Source of the DNA: Desulfonatronospira sp.
GTDB taxonomy: Bacteria; Desulfobacterota; Desulfovibrionia; Desulfovibrionales; Desulfonatronovibrionaceae
Direction of reading: 5' to 3'
DNA: 52,075 nt
NCBI GenBank assembly: GCA_003551155.1
Contig: PUMA01000130.1
Location: 1-52,075 of the forward strand
Of the stretch, positions 41,131 to 50,566 are shown in pieces; position 1 is the stretch's first letter, and each line of letters begins with the position of its first letter. The notes under the pieces were generated by a model. It saw only the letters and a list, made by a program, of their open reading frames with translations, did not search any database and had not been told where the DNA came from. Both the position numbers and the translations under genes were made by a program.

Positions 41131-42174
41131 GTGAGGATTAAGCTGATGCCGCTGTTAAGTTCTCTGGCTGCCCTGGGCTACCCCAGTCTGGAATGGATCC
41201 AGGTGGGTATAACCACGAAATGCAATGCCGCCTGCATTTACTGTCCGCACCCCATGTTGGAAAAAGCCGGCCGCAGCCGCCATATGTCCATGAAGATATT
41301 CACTGCACTGTCCCCTGCATTTGCGCGCTCAGGGATGGTCTATCTGCAGGGCTGGGGCGAGCCCATGCTTCATCCTGAATTTATGTCCATGCTGAAAATG
41401 GTCAAGCAAAAGGGATCCAGGGCCGGTGCAACAAGCAATGCCAGCCTGTTGACCGAGGACCGGATAAGAAGGCTGGTGGATGAGGGCCTTGACGTGCTCG
41501 GTCTTTCAGTTGCAGGTGTGGACATGGCCAATGACAGCATAAGGCCCGGCAGTCCCCTGGAAAAGGTCCAAAAGTCCGTGGAAATGGTGCACCGGATCAA
41601 GGCTGCCAAAGGCAGTGCCGCTCCAATGCTGCATCTGGCATACATGCTGCTGGCCTCAAGAAGAAAGGATATTCCGCAGATGTCCGGATTTTTCAACGCC
41701 CTGGGCATGGACCAGATAGTCGTCAGCAGTTTGACCCTGGCCATAAACAGGGAAATGGAAAAGGAAATATATCCCGCAGAAGACAGAGATGACTTTGAGC
41801 GCTTCAAAGACGAACTCAAGGAAATGCGCTCCAGGGTGGACGGCATGGAAAAAGTCTTTTTTCACATCTGCAACCCCTATCTGAGCGGGGGGATGTGTTC
41901 GGAAAACATTCAAAGGGCCTGTTATGTGGATGTGGATGGCCGGGTTCTGCCCTGCGTTTATACTGATGTAACCGAGGAACAGAAGGTTCACAGGTATTTC
42001 AGAGGGGAAAGGCACCTGCTCTATCCTCTGGAGTTCGGCCAGCTGTCCAGGTCTTCCCTTAAAAGGATATGGAGGGAAAAAGAGTATCTCCAGTTCAGGG
42101 AACAGTTCCCTCATGGCAGTTACCCTGAAGTCTGTCGTTCCTGCTGCAAACGCTTTATTGACGATCTGAGCTGA
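41131..42174 (+). CDS. radical SAM protein with C-terminal SPASM-like cysteines
   Basis: VGITTKCNAACIYCPHPMLEK (CxxxCxxC), GWGEPMLHPEF, C-terminal CYVDVDGRVLPCVYTDV...CRSCCKRF. Confidence 0.88.
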   Translation: MRIKLMPLLSSLAALGYPSLEWIQVGITTKCNAACIYCPHPMLEKAGRSRHMSMKIFTALSPAFARSGMVYLQGWGEPMLHPEFMSMLKMVKQKGSRAGATSNASLLTEDRIRRLVDEGLDVLGLSVAGVDMANDSIRPGSPLEKVQKSVEMVHRIKAAKGSAAPMLHLAYMLLASRRKDIPQMSGFFNALGMDQIVVSSLTLAINREMEKEIYPAEDRDDFERFKDELKEMRSRVDGMEKVFFHICNPYLSGGMCSENIQRACYVDVDGRVLPCVYTDVTEEQKVHRYFRGERHLLYPLEFGQLSRSSLKRIWREKEYLQFREQFPHGSYPEVCRSCCKRFIDDLS

Positions 42175-42232
42175 ACAGCGCAAGTTCTGGCTGATTTCCG
42201 GGGTGGTACCTCCTCAGGACAATGGTGCTGAG

Positions 42233-43072
42233 CTACAGGTTCTGAATCGAAGCCGGGCTGGCCGGATCAACTCCCACGACAGCGATTTTGTGTTTATCAG
42301 CCAGGCTAACTGCTTTTTGCCGGTCGAAAAAAAGGCTGGATCCGGCTTCATAAGCCAGGCATGATGCTCCCGCCTGTATCATGGTTTCAATAGTCTTATG
42401 TCCCAGGGCCGGCAGATCAATGCGCTGGTCCTGTCCGGGCTTGAATATTTTGACCACGGTCAGATTGTTTCCTGCCAGGCTGCCTGCCCGCAGAATGGTT
42501 TGATCCGTTCCCTCGATGGCTTCCACGGCCACCACTGCCCGGTCCTTGACCACCATGCACTGGCCTATGTCCAGGCTGCCGATCTTCTTTATCAAAGGCC
42601 ATGCAAAAAGTATGTTGCTTTTTTCCTCTGCAGAAGGTCTGCGCCTGGTGAGCACGCCCAGAGGAGAAATGAGCATGGGAACAAATTTGAGGGCCGAAAC
42701 CACCTCAAAGCCTTCCCGGGCCAGTTCATCAGCCACTGCTGAAAGCAGGGCATTGTCATTGCGGCTGCGTAAGTTAATCAGGAGCTTGATGGCCCGGAAA
42801 TCCGGGCGCAGATCAAAGGCCCGCGGCTTGTCTATAGGTCCGGCAAACACCACCTGGTCAGCTTCCGCCTCATGAAGAAAACGGATGAGTTTCCCCAGCT
42901 GGCCCAGCTTGAGCCAGATATACTCATCCGAGCTGGATTCAATCTCCGGCAGGGTTTCATGGACAAATGCTGCAGCAGCCACTCTTTTGCCCTGTTCCCG
43001 GGCGCTTCTGGCCACCTGCAGGGGAAACCTGCCTCCTCCGGCAATGATTCCCAGGGTCTCAGTTTTGGTCAT
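42233..43072 (-). CDS. lpxI: UDP-2,3-diacylglucosamine pyrophosphatase LpxI (DUF1009)
   Basis: LGIIAGGGRFPLQVARSAREQGKRVAAAAF...FAGPIDKPRAFDLRPD...; next to lpxA. Confidence 0.9.
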   Translation of the reverse strand: MTKTETLGIIAGGGRFPLQVARSAREQGKRVAAAAFVHETLPEIESSSDEYIWLKLGQLGKLIRFLHEAEADQVVFAGPIDKPRAFDLRPDFRAIKLLINLRSRNDNALLSAVADELAREGFEVVSALKFVPMLISPLGVLTRRRPSAEEKSNILFAWPLIKKIGSLDIGQCMVVKDRAVVAVEAIEGTDQTILRAGSLAGNNLTVVKIFKPGQDQRIDLPALGHKTIETMIQAGASCLAYEAGSSLFFDRQKAVSLADKHKIAVVGVDPASPASIQNL

Positions 43073-43871
43073 ATTCCTGAGAAGAGCGTTCCAGGGAGAT
43101 CACTCCTCTGGTGCTGGACTTGATAAAAGATATAAGGTTTTGAGCAAGCTTGAACCCGGCAAATTCCTCTCGGGCCTTTTCCAGGGCATGCTCACGATCC
43201 AGATCTGATTTCCAGATCAGATAAAAGACCTTTTTCAGAGCTGAGATTTCCTTCCGGTCAAACCCGGCTCGACGTAAACCAATGAGGTTAGGTCCATAAA
43301 GCCTGGCCCTTTCTCCGGCTGCCAGCATATAGGGAGGAACATCCTGGGCAATGCCGCTTTTGCCGCCGATAAAGGCATATTCACCGATGCGCACGAACTG
43401 ATGCACTGCACACAAACCCCCTACCACAGCCTTGAACCCGAGGTGCACATGTCCGGCCAAAGTAGCTCCGTTGGCCATGATCACTCCGTCATCCAGACGG
43501 CAGTCATGGGCCACATGACTGTAGGCCATTAAAAAGCAGCCCGAGCCGATGCTGGTTACCCCTTTTCCTCCCGGGGTGCCGCGGTTCAAGGTTGTGTATT
43601 CCCGGATCCTGTTGTTGTCGCCGATGTTAAGCCAGGTTTCCTCGCCTTTGTACTTGATATCCTGGGGGCCTTCACCCAGACAGGCATAAGAATAAACATG
43701 ATTGTCCCGTCCCAGGCTGGTGAACTGCTTTATCTGAGCAAATGCGTCCACTCGCGTGCCCTTACCTATGGAGGTATTCTTTTCAATGATTGCGTAGGGT
43801 CCGATGACCACTTCCTGGCCCAGTTCGCTTTTTGGATGGACAATGGCAGTGGCATGAATTTCCTGCTTCAC
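43059..43871 (-). CDS. lpxA: UDP-N-acetylglucosamine acyltransferase
   Basis: Left-handed beta-helix hexapeptide repeats, IHATAIVHPKSELGQEVVIGPYAIIEKNTSIGKGTRVDAFAQI; GTG start overlapping the fabZ stop. Confidence 0.94.
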   Translation of the reverse strand: MKQEIHATAIVHPKSELGQEVVIGPYAIIEKNTSIGKGTRVDAFAQIKQFTSLGRDNHVYSYACLGEGPQDIKYKGEETWLNIGDNNRIREYTTLNRGTPGGKGVTSIGSGCFLMAYSHVAHDCRLDDGVIMANGATLAGHVHLGFKAVVGGLCAVHQFVRIGEYAFIGGKSGIAQDVPPYMLAAGERARLYGPNLIGLRRAGFDRKEISALKKVFYLIWKSDLDREHALEKAREEFAGFKLAQNLISFIKSSTRGVISLERSSQEYDQN

Positions 43872-44335
43872 TATCTGTCTTCCCTGTTGACTATGGTTGC
43901 TGAGAAAATGCCTTGGGCCACCATCCTGTCTTCCACTACGGCCTGACCGCTCATGCGCCACAGGTTCAGCCTGTGCCGATCATACGTGATGTGCAGATAC
44001 ATCCGGTCCCCGGGAAATACGGGCTTGCGGAAGCGAACCTTGTCCACTCCGGTAAAAAGGAAGATCTTGTCCTGCATCTCATCGGGAATGCTGCTGGCCA
44101 CCAGAAGCCCCCCGGCCTGGGCCAGGGATTCCAGGATAAGGACCCCGGGCATGACAGGGTATTCTGGAAAGTGCCCCTGAAAAAAAGGTTCATTGATGGT
44201 AATGTTTTTCAAAGCCAGCAATCGCTTGTAGGGTTCTATCTCCAGCACCCTGTCCACCAGAAGAAAGGGATAGCGGTGGGGCAGCAGGGCAAGTATATCG
44301 CGGCTGGCCAGTTCCATGGCTGTGGAGGCGCTCAC
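43871..44335 (-). CDS. fabZ: 3-hydroxyacyl-[ACP] dehydratase
   Basis: DILALLPHRYPFLLVDRVLEIEPYKRLLALKNITINEPFFQGHFPEYPVMPGVLILESLAQAGG. Confidence 0.96.
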   Translation of the reverse strand: MSASTAMELASRDILALLPHRYPFLLVDRVLEIEPYKRLLALKNITINEPFFQGHFPEYPVMPGVLILESLAQAGGLLVASSIPDEMQDKIFLFTGVDKVRFRKPVFPGDRMYLHITYDRHRLNLWRMSGQAVVEDRMVAQGIFSATIVNREDR

Positions 44336-45363
44336 TCTTTTTCTCCTTGCTTGTTGTTTTGCATGGCCTGGATTTCTTTTTCCAGCTTCTTGAGCCTCTT
44401 GTGCATATGGGACAGTTTGGGCAATAATATTGCGTTGCGCAGAAAAGTGGAGTGTTCCATGGCCGGGATGCCGCCTGCATCAGTGTTGGCGGGCATGGAC
44501 TTGCCCCCCCCGGACTTGGCCGCCACACGGCAATTGTCCTCTATGCTCAGGTGGCCGGCGACTCCTGCCTGGCCGCCCAGGATAACGTTGCGCCCCAGTC
44601 TGGTGCTGCCGGAAATGCCGACCTGGGCAATGAGCACGCAATTTTCGCCTATCTGGACATTGTGACCCACCTGAACCAGGTTGTCGATTTTGGTCCCCCG
44701 GCCGATCCTGGTCTCTCCCAGGGTAGCCCGGTCAACAGTAGTGCAGGCTCCGATTTCCACATCTTCTTCCACCACTACCCTGCCCATTTGAGGGATTTTG
44801 GTCCGGTGCTCCTTTTCCTGCACAAAGCCGAAGCCGTCGCTGCCTATTACTGCTCCGCCATGGATCACCACCCTGTCCCCAACCCTGGTGTCGGCCATAA
44901 TACTCACCTGGGGATAGATAAGACAGTCCTGTCCCAGATGCGCGTTCTCCCCGATATACACATGGGGGAAAATACGGCACCCCCTCTCTATCCGGGCATT
45001 TTTTCCGACAAATACCATGGGGTGAATAATTGCTGAAGGATCAACCCAGGCTGTATGGTGGATAAACGCCTGCTCAGGCATGCTTTTTTCAAGACCCTGA
45101 GGCACGGCAAACATCTCCATGGCCCGGGCAAAGTCCAGATAGGGGTTTTTGCTTACCAGGGCCCTGTGTACACTTACCGAGTCTTCGGCTGAAAGGATTA
45201 CTGCCCCGGCTCTGGTGCTTTCCAGAAGATGACGGTGTCTGGTATCGGCCAGAAAAGTCAGTTCGTTTTCCCCTGCCTGCTCCAGGGTGTTGACCCCGGA
45301 GATTACAACGTCCTCGCCTGTATATTCCAGGCCAAGATCGGCAGCCAATTGAGAAAGGAGCAT
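44332..45363 (-). CDS. lpxD: UDP-3-O-acylglucosamine N-acyltransferase
   Basis: MLLSQLAADLGLEYTGEDVVISGVNTLEQAGENELTFLADTRH...hexapeptide repeats; start at 45363. Confidence 0.95.
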   Translation of the reverse strand: MLLSQLAADLGLEYTGEDVVISGVNTLEQAGENELTFLADTRHRHLLESTRAGAVILSAEDSVSVHRALVSKNPYLDFARAMEMFAVPQGLEKSMPEQAFIHHTAWVDPSAIIHPMVFVGKNARIERGCRIFPHVYIGENAHLGQDCLIYPQVSIMADTRVGDRVVIHGGAVIGSDGFGFVQEKEHRTKIPQMGRVVVEEDVEIGACTTVDRATLGETRIGRGTKIDNLVQVGHNVQIGENCVLIAQVGISGSTRLGRNVILGGQAGVAGHLSIEDNCRVAAKSGGGKSMPANTDAGGIPAMEHSTFLRNAILLPKLSHMHKRLKKLEKEIQAMQNNKQGEKE

Positions 45364-45373
45364 GATTTGAACC

Positions 45374-45895
45374 TTAATTGTTTTTGGCTTCCCAGGCCCT
45401 GTTGAGCTCCGCAATGATTTCGTCGGTAATATTCATATGATCCTGGGCGTAGATAAGCCCGCTTCCCTGGGCATCAAAGATCATGTCAAACCCTTTGTTT
45501 TCAGCGTAGTCATTTATTACATCAAAAAGCAGATCAATTATGGGTTCGGACAGCTCCTGTTCCTTCCGCTGCATCTGTACCTGGTAGGACTGGTACTTTT
45601 GCTGGAACTGCTGCATTTTCTGTCTAAGTTCAGCTTCCATGTCCTGCTGGGCTTGCTGACTCAGGACCATGCTCTGTTTCTGCAGTTCCTGGCGTAATTG
45701 ATCCACTTTGGATCGCTCCCGATCCAGGTCCTCGCGCATGTCCTCGAAGCGCAAGGTGAGTTGACCCAGGGCCCTCTGGCCGGGTTCAGAGGTTTCCAGC
45801 ACCCGCTGAACCTCGACAATGCCAAACTTGTTCCCGGCCAGGGCATTGCCGGGTACAAGCAAAAGGATAAGAAAAAGAAAAACAATTTTTTTCAT
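45374..45895 (-). CDS. OmpH/Skp family outer membrane chaperone
   Basis: Signal peptide, NKFGIVEVQRVLETSEPGQRALGQL, coiled coil; between lpxD and bamA. Confidence 0.9.
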   Translation of the reverse strand: MKKIVFLFLILLLVPGNALAGNKFGIVEVQRVLETSEPGQRALGQLTLRFEDMREDLDRERSKVDQLRQELQKQSMVLSQQAQQDMEAELRQKMQQFQQKYQSYQVQMQRKEQELSEPIIDLLFDVINDYAENKGFDMIFDAQGSGLIYAQDHMNITDEIIAELNRAWEAKNN

Positions 45896-45998
45896 GGGTT
45901 AATACTCCTTGGTACTTATGGATTAATCATCTGCAGGTAAGGTTTACAGCCAGGTGAAACCCGCATCCTGCTGACTTCAGAAAAATGCTGCCATGGGC

Positions 45999-48674
45999 TT
46001 AAAATTCATGCCCCAAGCTGAATTCGAGCTGGCTGCGCTTGCTGTCTTCCAGATCATCCAGGGCATAGCCCCATTCCACCCTGATGGGACCCAGGGGCGA
46101 ATACCAGCGGATGCCGGCTCCCACGCTCTTGTACAGGTCCAGGTCCACACTTTCTCCTATGTCCCAGACATTGCCGGCATCAAAAAACACAAGACCCATG
46201 AGCCCGATATCCTTGTTCAGGGGGTAAAGCAGTTCAAAGTTGGTAAAAAAGTGCTTGTCTCCGCCCTTCACCTCTCCGTCATCAAAGCGCGGAGCCAGCT
46301 TTCGCGCGGCATAGCCGCGCACGCTGTCGATGCCGCCCAGGCGGAAAAGTTCAAAGTTGGGGATATCCTCGCCGGTGTTGCGCATGACGTAGCCTGCCTG
46401 ACCCCTCCAGTGAAAGACGCTTTCTCCGATAAATGGACGGTAATAGTCAGATCTGAATATGTACTTGACAAAGTTGTCATCCCCCTGGAGAACTCCGCCG
46501 GCATATTCGATGGACAGAATGTTCCTGGTGCCCCGGGTCGGGTTCAGGCGCCTGTCCCGGGTGTCACGGACGGCTGCCACATAGAAGGCGCTGGACCAGT
46601 TCTCTCCCTCCAGGTCCTGGATGTCCCTGTGGGCATCATCATCCACATTCTTGATGGTGTACTTGTCCAGCCGGTAATTCCAGTGCAGCCGGGTATACTC
46701 GCCCAGCGGGTATGCAAACCTGAGTCTGCCGCCCCGGGTTTCCTTGTCATAGGTGAAAAATTCATCATCTACCCAATAAAGGTCAGTGCCCAGTCCCAGG
46801 TCGCTGTCACGAAAACTGGGGTTCCAGAAACTCAGGTCGAACCGGGTGGTCCTGGCCCCGAAGCTGCCGGCGAAGCTCAAACTGTAGCCCTTTCCAAAAA
46901 GATTTCTCTGCTGGATCATGGCCGTAAAAAAGACCTTGTCGTATGAAGAATAGCCGGCTCCTGCCGAGAGCATTCCTGTGGGCTTTTCCTTGACCTGCAC
47001 CACCAGATCAAGGACGTTTTCCTGGTCAGTGGGTACGGGCTGAATGTCCACGTCTTCGAAAAACTCCAGGCGATGCAGGCGCTGACTTGACCTTTTAAGG
47101 TCACTGCCTCTGAACATATCCCCGTCGGTCAGGCGCATCTCCCTGCGGATCACGTTGTCCCTGGTCCTGGTATTGCCCTCAATGAGCACCCGGCCGATGT
47201 ATATCCTGTCGCCCTTGTTCAGATTGTAAACCACATTGACTATCTTTTCCTCCTCATCCACATGCATGTCCACGTCGGCATCGGCAAAGGCGTAACCGAA
47301 ATCGGTATAGAAATCGGCCAGGTTCTGAGTGTCCTCCCTCATGACTGAGCGGCTGAAATAATCATCCTCCCGGGCCAGATCGTCCAGTTGAGTAATTTCC
47401 TTTAATTCTTCCTCGCTGACAAGGAGGTCGCCGCGGAAACCCACCTCTCCCATTTTATAGCGCTCCCCCTCCTGAACATGAAAGGTCAGGTATATACCAT
47501 CCTCTTCGTAGTCCACCTCAGGCTGACCCACCCTGACATCGATAAATCCCTTGTCAGCGTAAAAGGCCTCTATGGCGGCCACATCCCGGTCCAGAAGCTC
47601 CTCCCGCAGTATTCCGCGACCTGTAAGCCAGGAAAAAATGCCCCGTCTCTTCAAAGCCATTTCCCTTCTCAATGTGCGCTCGCTGACTTCTTCTGCACCC
47701 TGGATCCTTATACCCCTGATAAAAAGCCTGCTTCCCTCATCGATTCTTATGTTCAGGTTGGCCTGGCGGTCATCGATTTCACTGATGTCGTAGGATACGG
47801 TAGCATTATAATAGGCTTTTCCCCGATACAGCTCACGTATCCGTGCCAGATCTTCGCTGATAATCCTGGGGTTGACCACTGAACCGGTCCTGGTGGTCAG
47901 AACTTCCCGGATATCTTTTTCCCTGACATTGTCCGCCCCGGAAATGTTGATGTTCTGGATCAGGGGCCTTTCTTCCACTACAATGATTAATTCTTTGCCC
48001 TGAGGAGTGGGTTCCACCTGCAACTGGACATCATCGAAATACCCCAGGTCAAAAATACGTCTGATTTCGCGGTTCAGCTCTTCAGGATCGTACAGGTCCC
48101 CTTCCTGGACCTGCAGACGCAGCAGGACCACGTCGGGATCAAGTATGTCCGTGCCCTGGACCTCAATGGAAGCAATCCTCTCCTCACGCAGCAGTTCCTC
48201 ATATATCTTCTCACCAAGCTCCTGCACTGCCGGAAGAATATTGATCACTCCCTCCTTGACAATATAAAATGGCATTGTTTCCTTCTCACCGTATCCGTCC
48301 ACCAGCCGGACATCCAGGCTGATATATTCTTCCACCTTGTTGAAGGTGCCGTAGACTGCGTAGCGGCCACCCTCCATAAGAACCAGGCTTCTGGACCTCT
48401 GTATGTCCAGGTAGGTTATTTCCTCCCTGACTATAAGGGTTTGTGCCCGCACGGGATCAATAACGCTCAGGCCTTTTTCCCGCAGAGTGTTGGTGAGCAT
48501 GGTGGGCAGCCCGGTTTCCAGGTACTCAAGATCTGGAGGCGCATTAATTTCGAAAGGCAAGACAAGGATTTTGTTTTCCCGGGCATGGACGTTGCCCCCG
48601 CTCAGAACCGAAAACAAAAGCACACTGGTCAGAACAAAGGCTGTCCAGAAGAAAAACGCTTTAATGGAGTGCAT
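45999..48674 (-). CDS. bamA: outer membrane protein assembly factor BamA (extended N-terminus)
   Basis: POTRA repeats (IASIEVQGTDILDPDVVLLRLQVQEGDLYDPEELNREIRRIFDLGYFDDVQ) and surface-antigen beta-barrel. Confidence 0.95.
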   Translation of the reverse strand: MHSIKAFFFWTAFVLTSVLLFSVLSGGNVHARENKILVLPFEINAPPDLEYLETGLPTMLTNTLREKGLSVIDPVRAQTLIVREEITYLDIQRSRSLVLMEGGRYAVYGTFNKVEEYISLDVRLVDGYGEKETMPFYIVKEGVINILPAVQELGEKIYEELLREERIASIEVQGTDILDPDVVLLRLQVQEGDLYDPEELNREIRRIFDLGYFDDVQLQVEPTPQGKELIIVVEERPLIQNINISGADNVREKDIREVLTTRTGSVVNPRIISEDLARIRELYRGKAYYNATVSYDISEIDDRQANLNIRIDEGSRLFIRGIRIQGAEEVSERTLRREMALKRRGIFSWLTGRGILREELLDRDVAAIEAFYADKGFIDVRVGQPEVDYEEDGIYLTFHVQEGERYKMGEVGFRGDLLVSEEELKEITQLDDLAREDDYFSRSVMREDTQNLADFYTDFGYAFADADVDMHVDEEEKIVNVVYNLNKGDRIYIGRVLIEGNTRTRDNVIRREMRLTDGDMFRGSDLKRSSQRLHRLEFFEDVDIQPVPTDQENVLDLVVQVKEKPTGMLSAGAGYSSYDKVFFTAMIQQRNLFGKGYSLSFAGSFGARTTRFDLSFWNPSFRDSDLGLGTDLYWVDDEFFTYDKETRGGRLRFAYPLGEYTRLHWNYRLDKYTIKNVDDDAHRDIQDLEGENWSSAFYVAAVRDTRDRRLNPTRGTRNILSIEYAGGVLQGDDNFVKYIFRSDYYRPFIGESVFHWRGQAGYVMRNTGEDIPNFELFRLGGIDSVRGYAARKLAPRFDDGEVKGGDKHFFTNFELLYPLNKDIGLMGLVFFDAGNVWDIGESVDLDLYKSVGAGIRWYSPLGPIRVEWGYALDDLEDSKRSQLEFSLGHEF

Positions 48675-49344
48675 TTAAGCCACCTGATCCAAGTTCATAG
48701 TTGATATCCATTCTCGAAGCCAGGTCCAGATTGTGAGTGACCACCACCAGGGTAATGTTCAGCTCGTGGTTCAAATGAAGCAGCAAGTCACCGACTTCCC
48801 GCCCTTTGTTAACGTCCAGATTGCCCGTGGGCTCATCAGCCAGAAGCACCTGGGGCCTGGGCAGAATAGCCCGGGCCAGGGCCACCCTCTGGCTTTCTCC
48901 GCCGGAAAGAGTGGTCACCTTCTGGGCGGCCTTGTGCTTGAGACCTACCTGTGCCAGTGCGTCCTCTGCCAGGGCCAGGGCCTTTTTTTTGTTCATGCTG
49001 CTTATGATTGCAGGCATGGCCACATTTTCCAGGGTGTTGAACTCTGGCAGTAAATGATGAAACTGGAAGATAAAGCCGATTTCGGAGCGCCTGAGCATGG
49101 CTTTTTTCGCAGTACTGATCAAGGAGAGATCCTGGCCGCAGAAAAACATTCTGCCCTGAGTGGGTTCATCCAGTGTGCCCAGCAGGTGCAGAAGAGTGCT
49201 CTTTCCTGATCCGGATGCGCCCAGCACAGCAATGGTCTGTCCTTTTTCAATAACCAGACTGATCCTGTTCAGTACGGTTATGGTTTCAGGCCCGGAAGTA
49301 AAGGCTTTAGTAATGTTTTCAAGCCGGTACAAATGATCACTCAT
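48661..49344 (-). CDS. lolD: lipoprotein-releasing ABC transporter ATPase
   Basis: MSDHLYRLENITKAFTSGPETITVLNRISLVIEKGQTIAVLGASGSGKSTLLHLLGTLDEPTQG...LSGGESQRVALARAIL; start at 49344. Confidence 0.94.
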   Translation of the reverse strand: MSDHLYRLENITKAFTSGPETITVLNRISLVIEKGQTIAVLGASGSGKSTLLHLLGTLDEPTQGRMFFCGQDLSLISTAKKAMLRRSEIGFIFQFHHLLPEFNTLENVAMPAIISSMNKKKALALAEDALAQVGLKHKAAQKVTTLSGGESQRVALARAILPRPQVLLADEPTGNLDVNKGREVGDLLLHLNHELNITLVVVTHNLDLASRMDINYELGSGGLNALH

Positions 49345-50566
49345 GGCGCAGTGCCTCGGCAGGATTAAGTCCGGAGGCCTTCCGGGCCGGATAGATGGTT
49401 GCCATAAAGCAAAGAAGCATGGCTGCTGCAGCAATGAGCACCAGGTCACGGGTATGCAGAAGCACAGGCAGATGGTCCATGAAATATACGTCGGCGGGCA
49501 ACCGGATAAACTGGTAATTCTCCAGGAGATAGCATCCCGCCAGACCCACTGCAAAGCCCATGGTTGTTCCCAGAGCACCGATCATCAGACCCAGGAGGAT
49601 AAAGATATTGCGTACCATTTTCCTGGTGGTGCCCATGGACATGAGAATGGCGATGTCCTTGTGTTTTTCCATGACCAGCATGACCAGGGCGGTAACTATG
49701 CTGAAGGAGCCCACCAGGACAATCATGGCCAGGATTATGCCCATGGCCAATTTTTCAAGCTTGAGTGCGGCAAAGAGATTTTCATTCATCTCCATCCAGT
49801 TGCGCACGTAATATGGAAAACCTCCCAGGTTCTCGGATATGGTTCTGGAAAGCTGGTGGGCCCGGTCAACATTGTCGATCCTCACTTCCAGCCCGGAAAC
49901 CGCATCCCGGATATAACCCAGTGTCTTCTGAGCATCCCTGATGCTGGTATAGGCAAAGGAGGTGTCGTATTCATACATCCCTGTCCTGAATATACCGCGG
50001 ACTTCAAAGGACTGTATCTTGGGAGTGAAGCCTGCTGCGGATCGCTCACCCGATGGAGCGAGAACATTGACTGTGTCACCGGGGGAGATGCCCAGTATGG
50101 AGGCCAGCTCCTGTCCAATGATTATGCCGGGGAAGTCGCTTTCCCGTTCCAGATCCAGCACCTGTCCCTGAACCATTTCCTGTTCAAGGCCCAATACCCT
50201 GACAGCCCCCTGGGGGTCAATGCCGCGCATGACCACCCCTTTGACGCCTGCAGGATTGCTGAGCATGACCTCGGAATATACAAAAGGAGTCGCTCCGCGG
50301 ACCCCGGGGATTTTTTCCAGGTGTTCAATCAGTTCAGGATATTCATCCATGTTTCCGGCATGGCTGCCCACTATTATGTGGGCGTTAAGGCCCAGGATCT
50401 TTTCCCGCAGGTTTTCGCTGAAGCCGTTCATCACTCCCAGGACAATAATCAGGGCGGCAACTCCCAGGGCTACTCCCAGAACGGAAAGGAGCGATATGAC
50501 CGAGATGAAGGCCTGCTGTCTCTTGGCCTTGAGATAACGCAATGCAACGAAAAATTCAAAACGCAT
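49337..50566 (-). CDS. lipoprotein-releasing system permease LolC/LolE
   Basis: MRFEFFVALRYLKAKRQQAFISVISLLSVLGVALGVAALIIVLGVMNGF...; MacB-like and FtsX domains. Confidence 0.94.
   Translation of the reverse strand: MRFEFFVALRYLKAKRQQAFISVISLLSVLGVALGVAALIIVLGVMNGFSENLREKILGLNAHIIVGSHAGNMDEYPELIEHLEKIPGVRGATPFVYSEVMLSNPAGVKGVVMRGIDPQGAVRVLGLEQEMVQGQVLDLERESDFPGIIIGQELASILGISPGDTVNVLAPSGERSAAGFTPKIQSFEVRGIFRTGMYEYDTSFAYTSIRDAQKTLGYIRDAVSGLEVRIDNVDRAHQLSRTISENLGGFPYYVRNWMEMNENLFAALKLEKLAMGIILAMIVLVGSFSIVTALVMLVMEKHKDIAILMSMGTTRKMVRNIFILLGLMIGALGTTMGFAVGLAGCYLLENYQFIRLPADVYFMDHLPVLLHTRDLVLIAAAAMLLCFMATIYPARKASGLNPAEALRHE

Noticed and set aside
43913-44665. 250-aa plus-strand ORF
   Set aside because: Antisense to fabZ/lpxD, no recognisable protein features.
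45993-46946. 317-aa plus-strand ORF
   Set aside because: Antisense shadow inside bamA.
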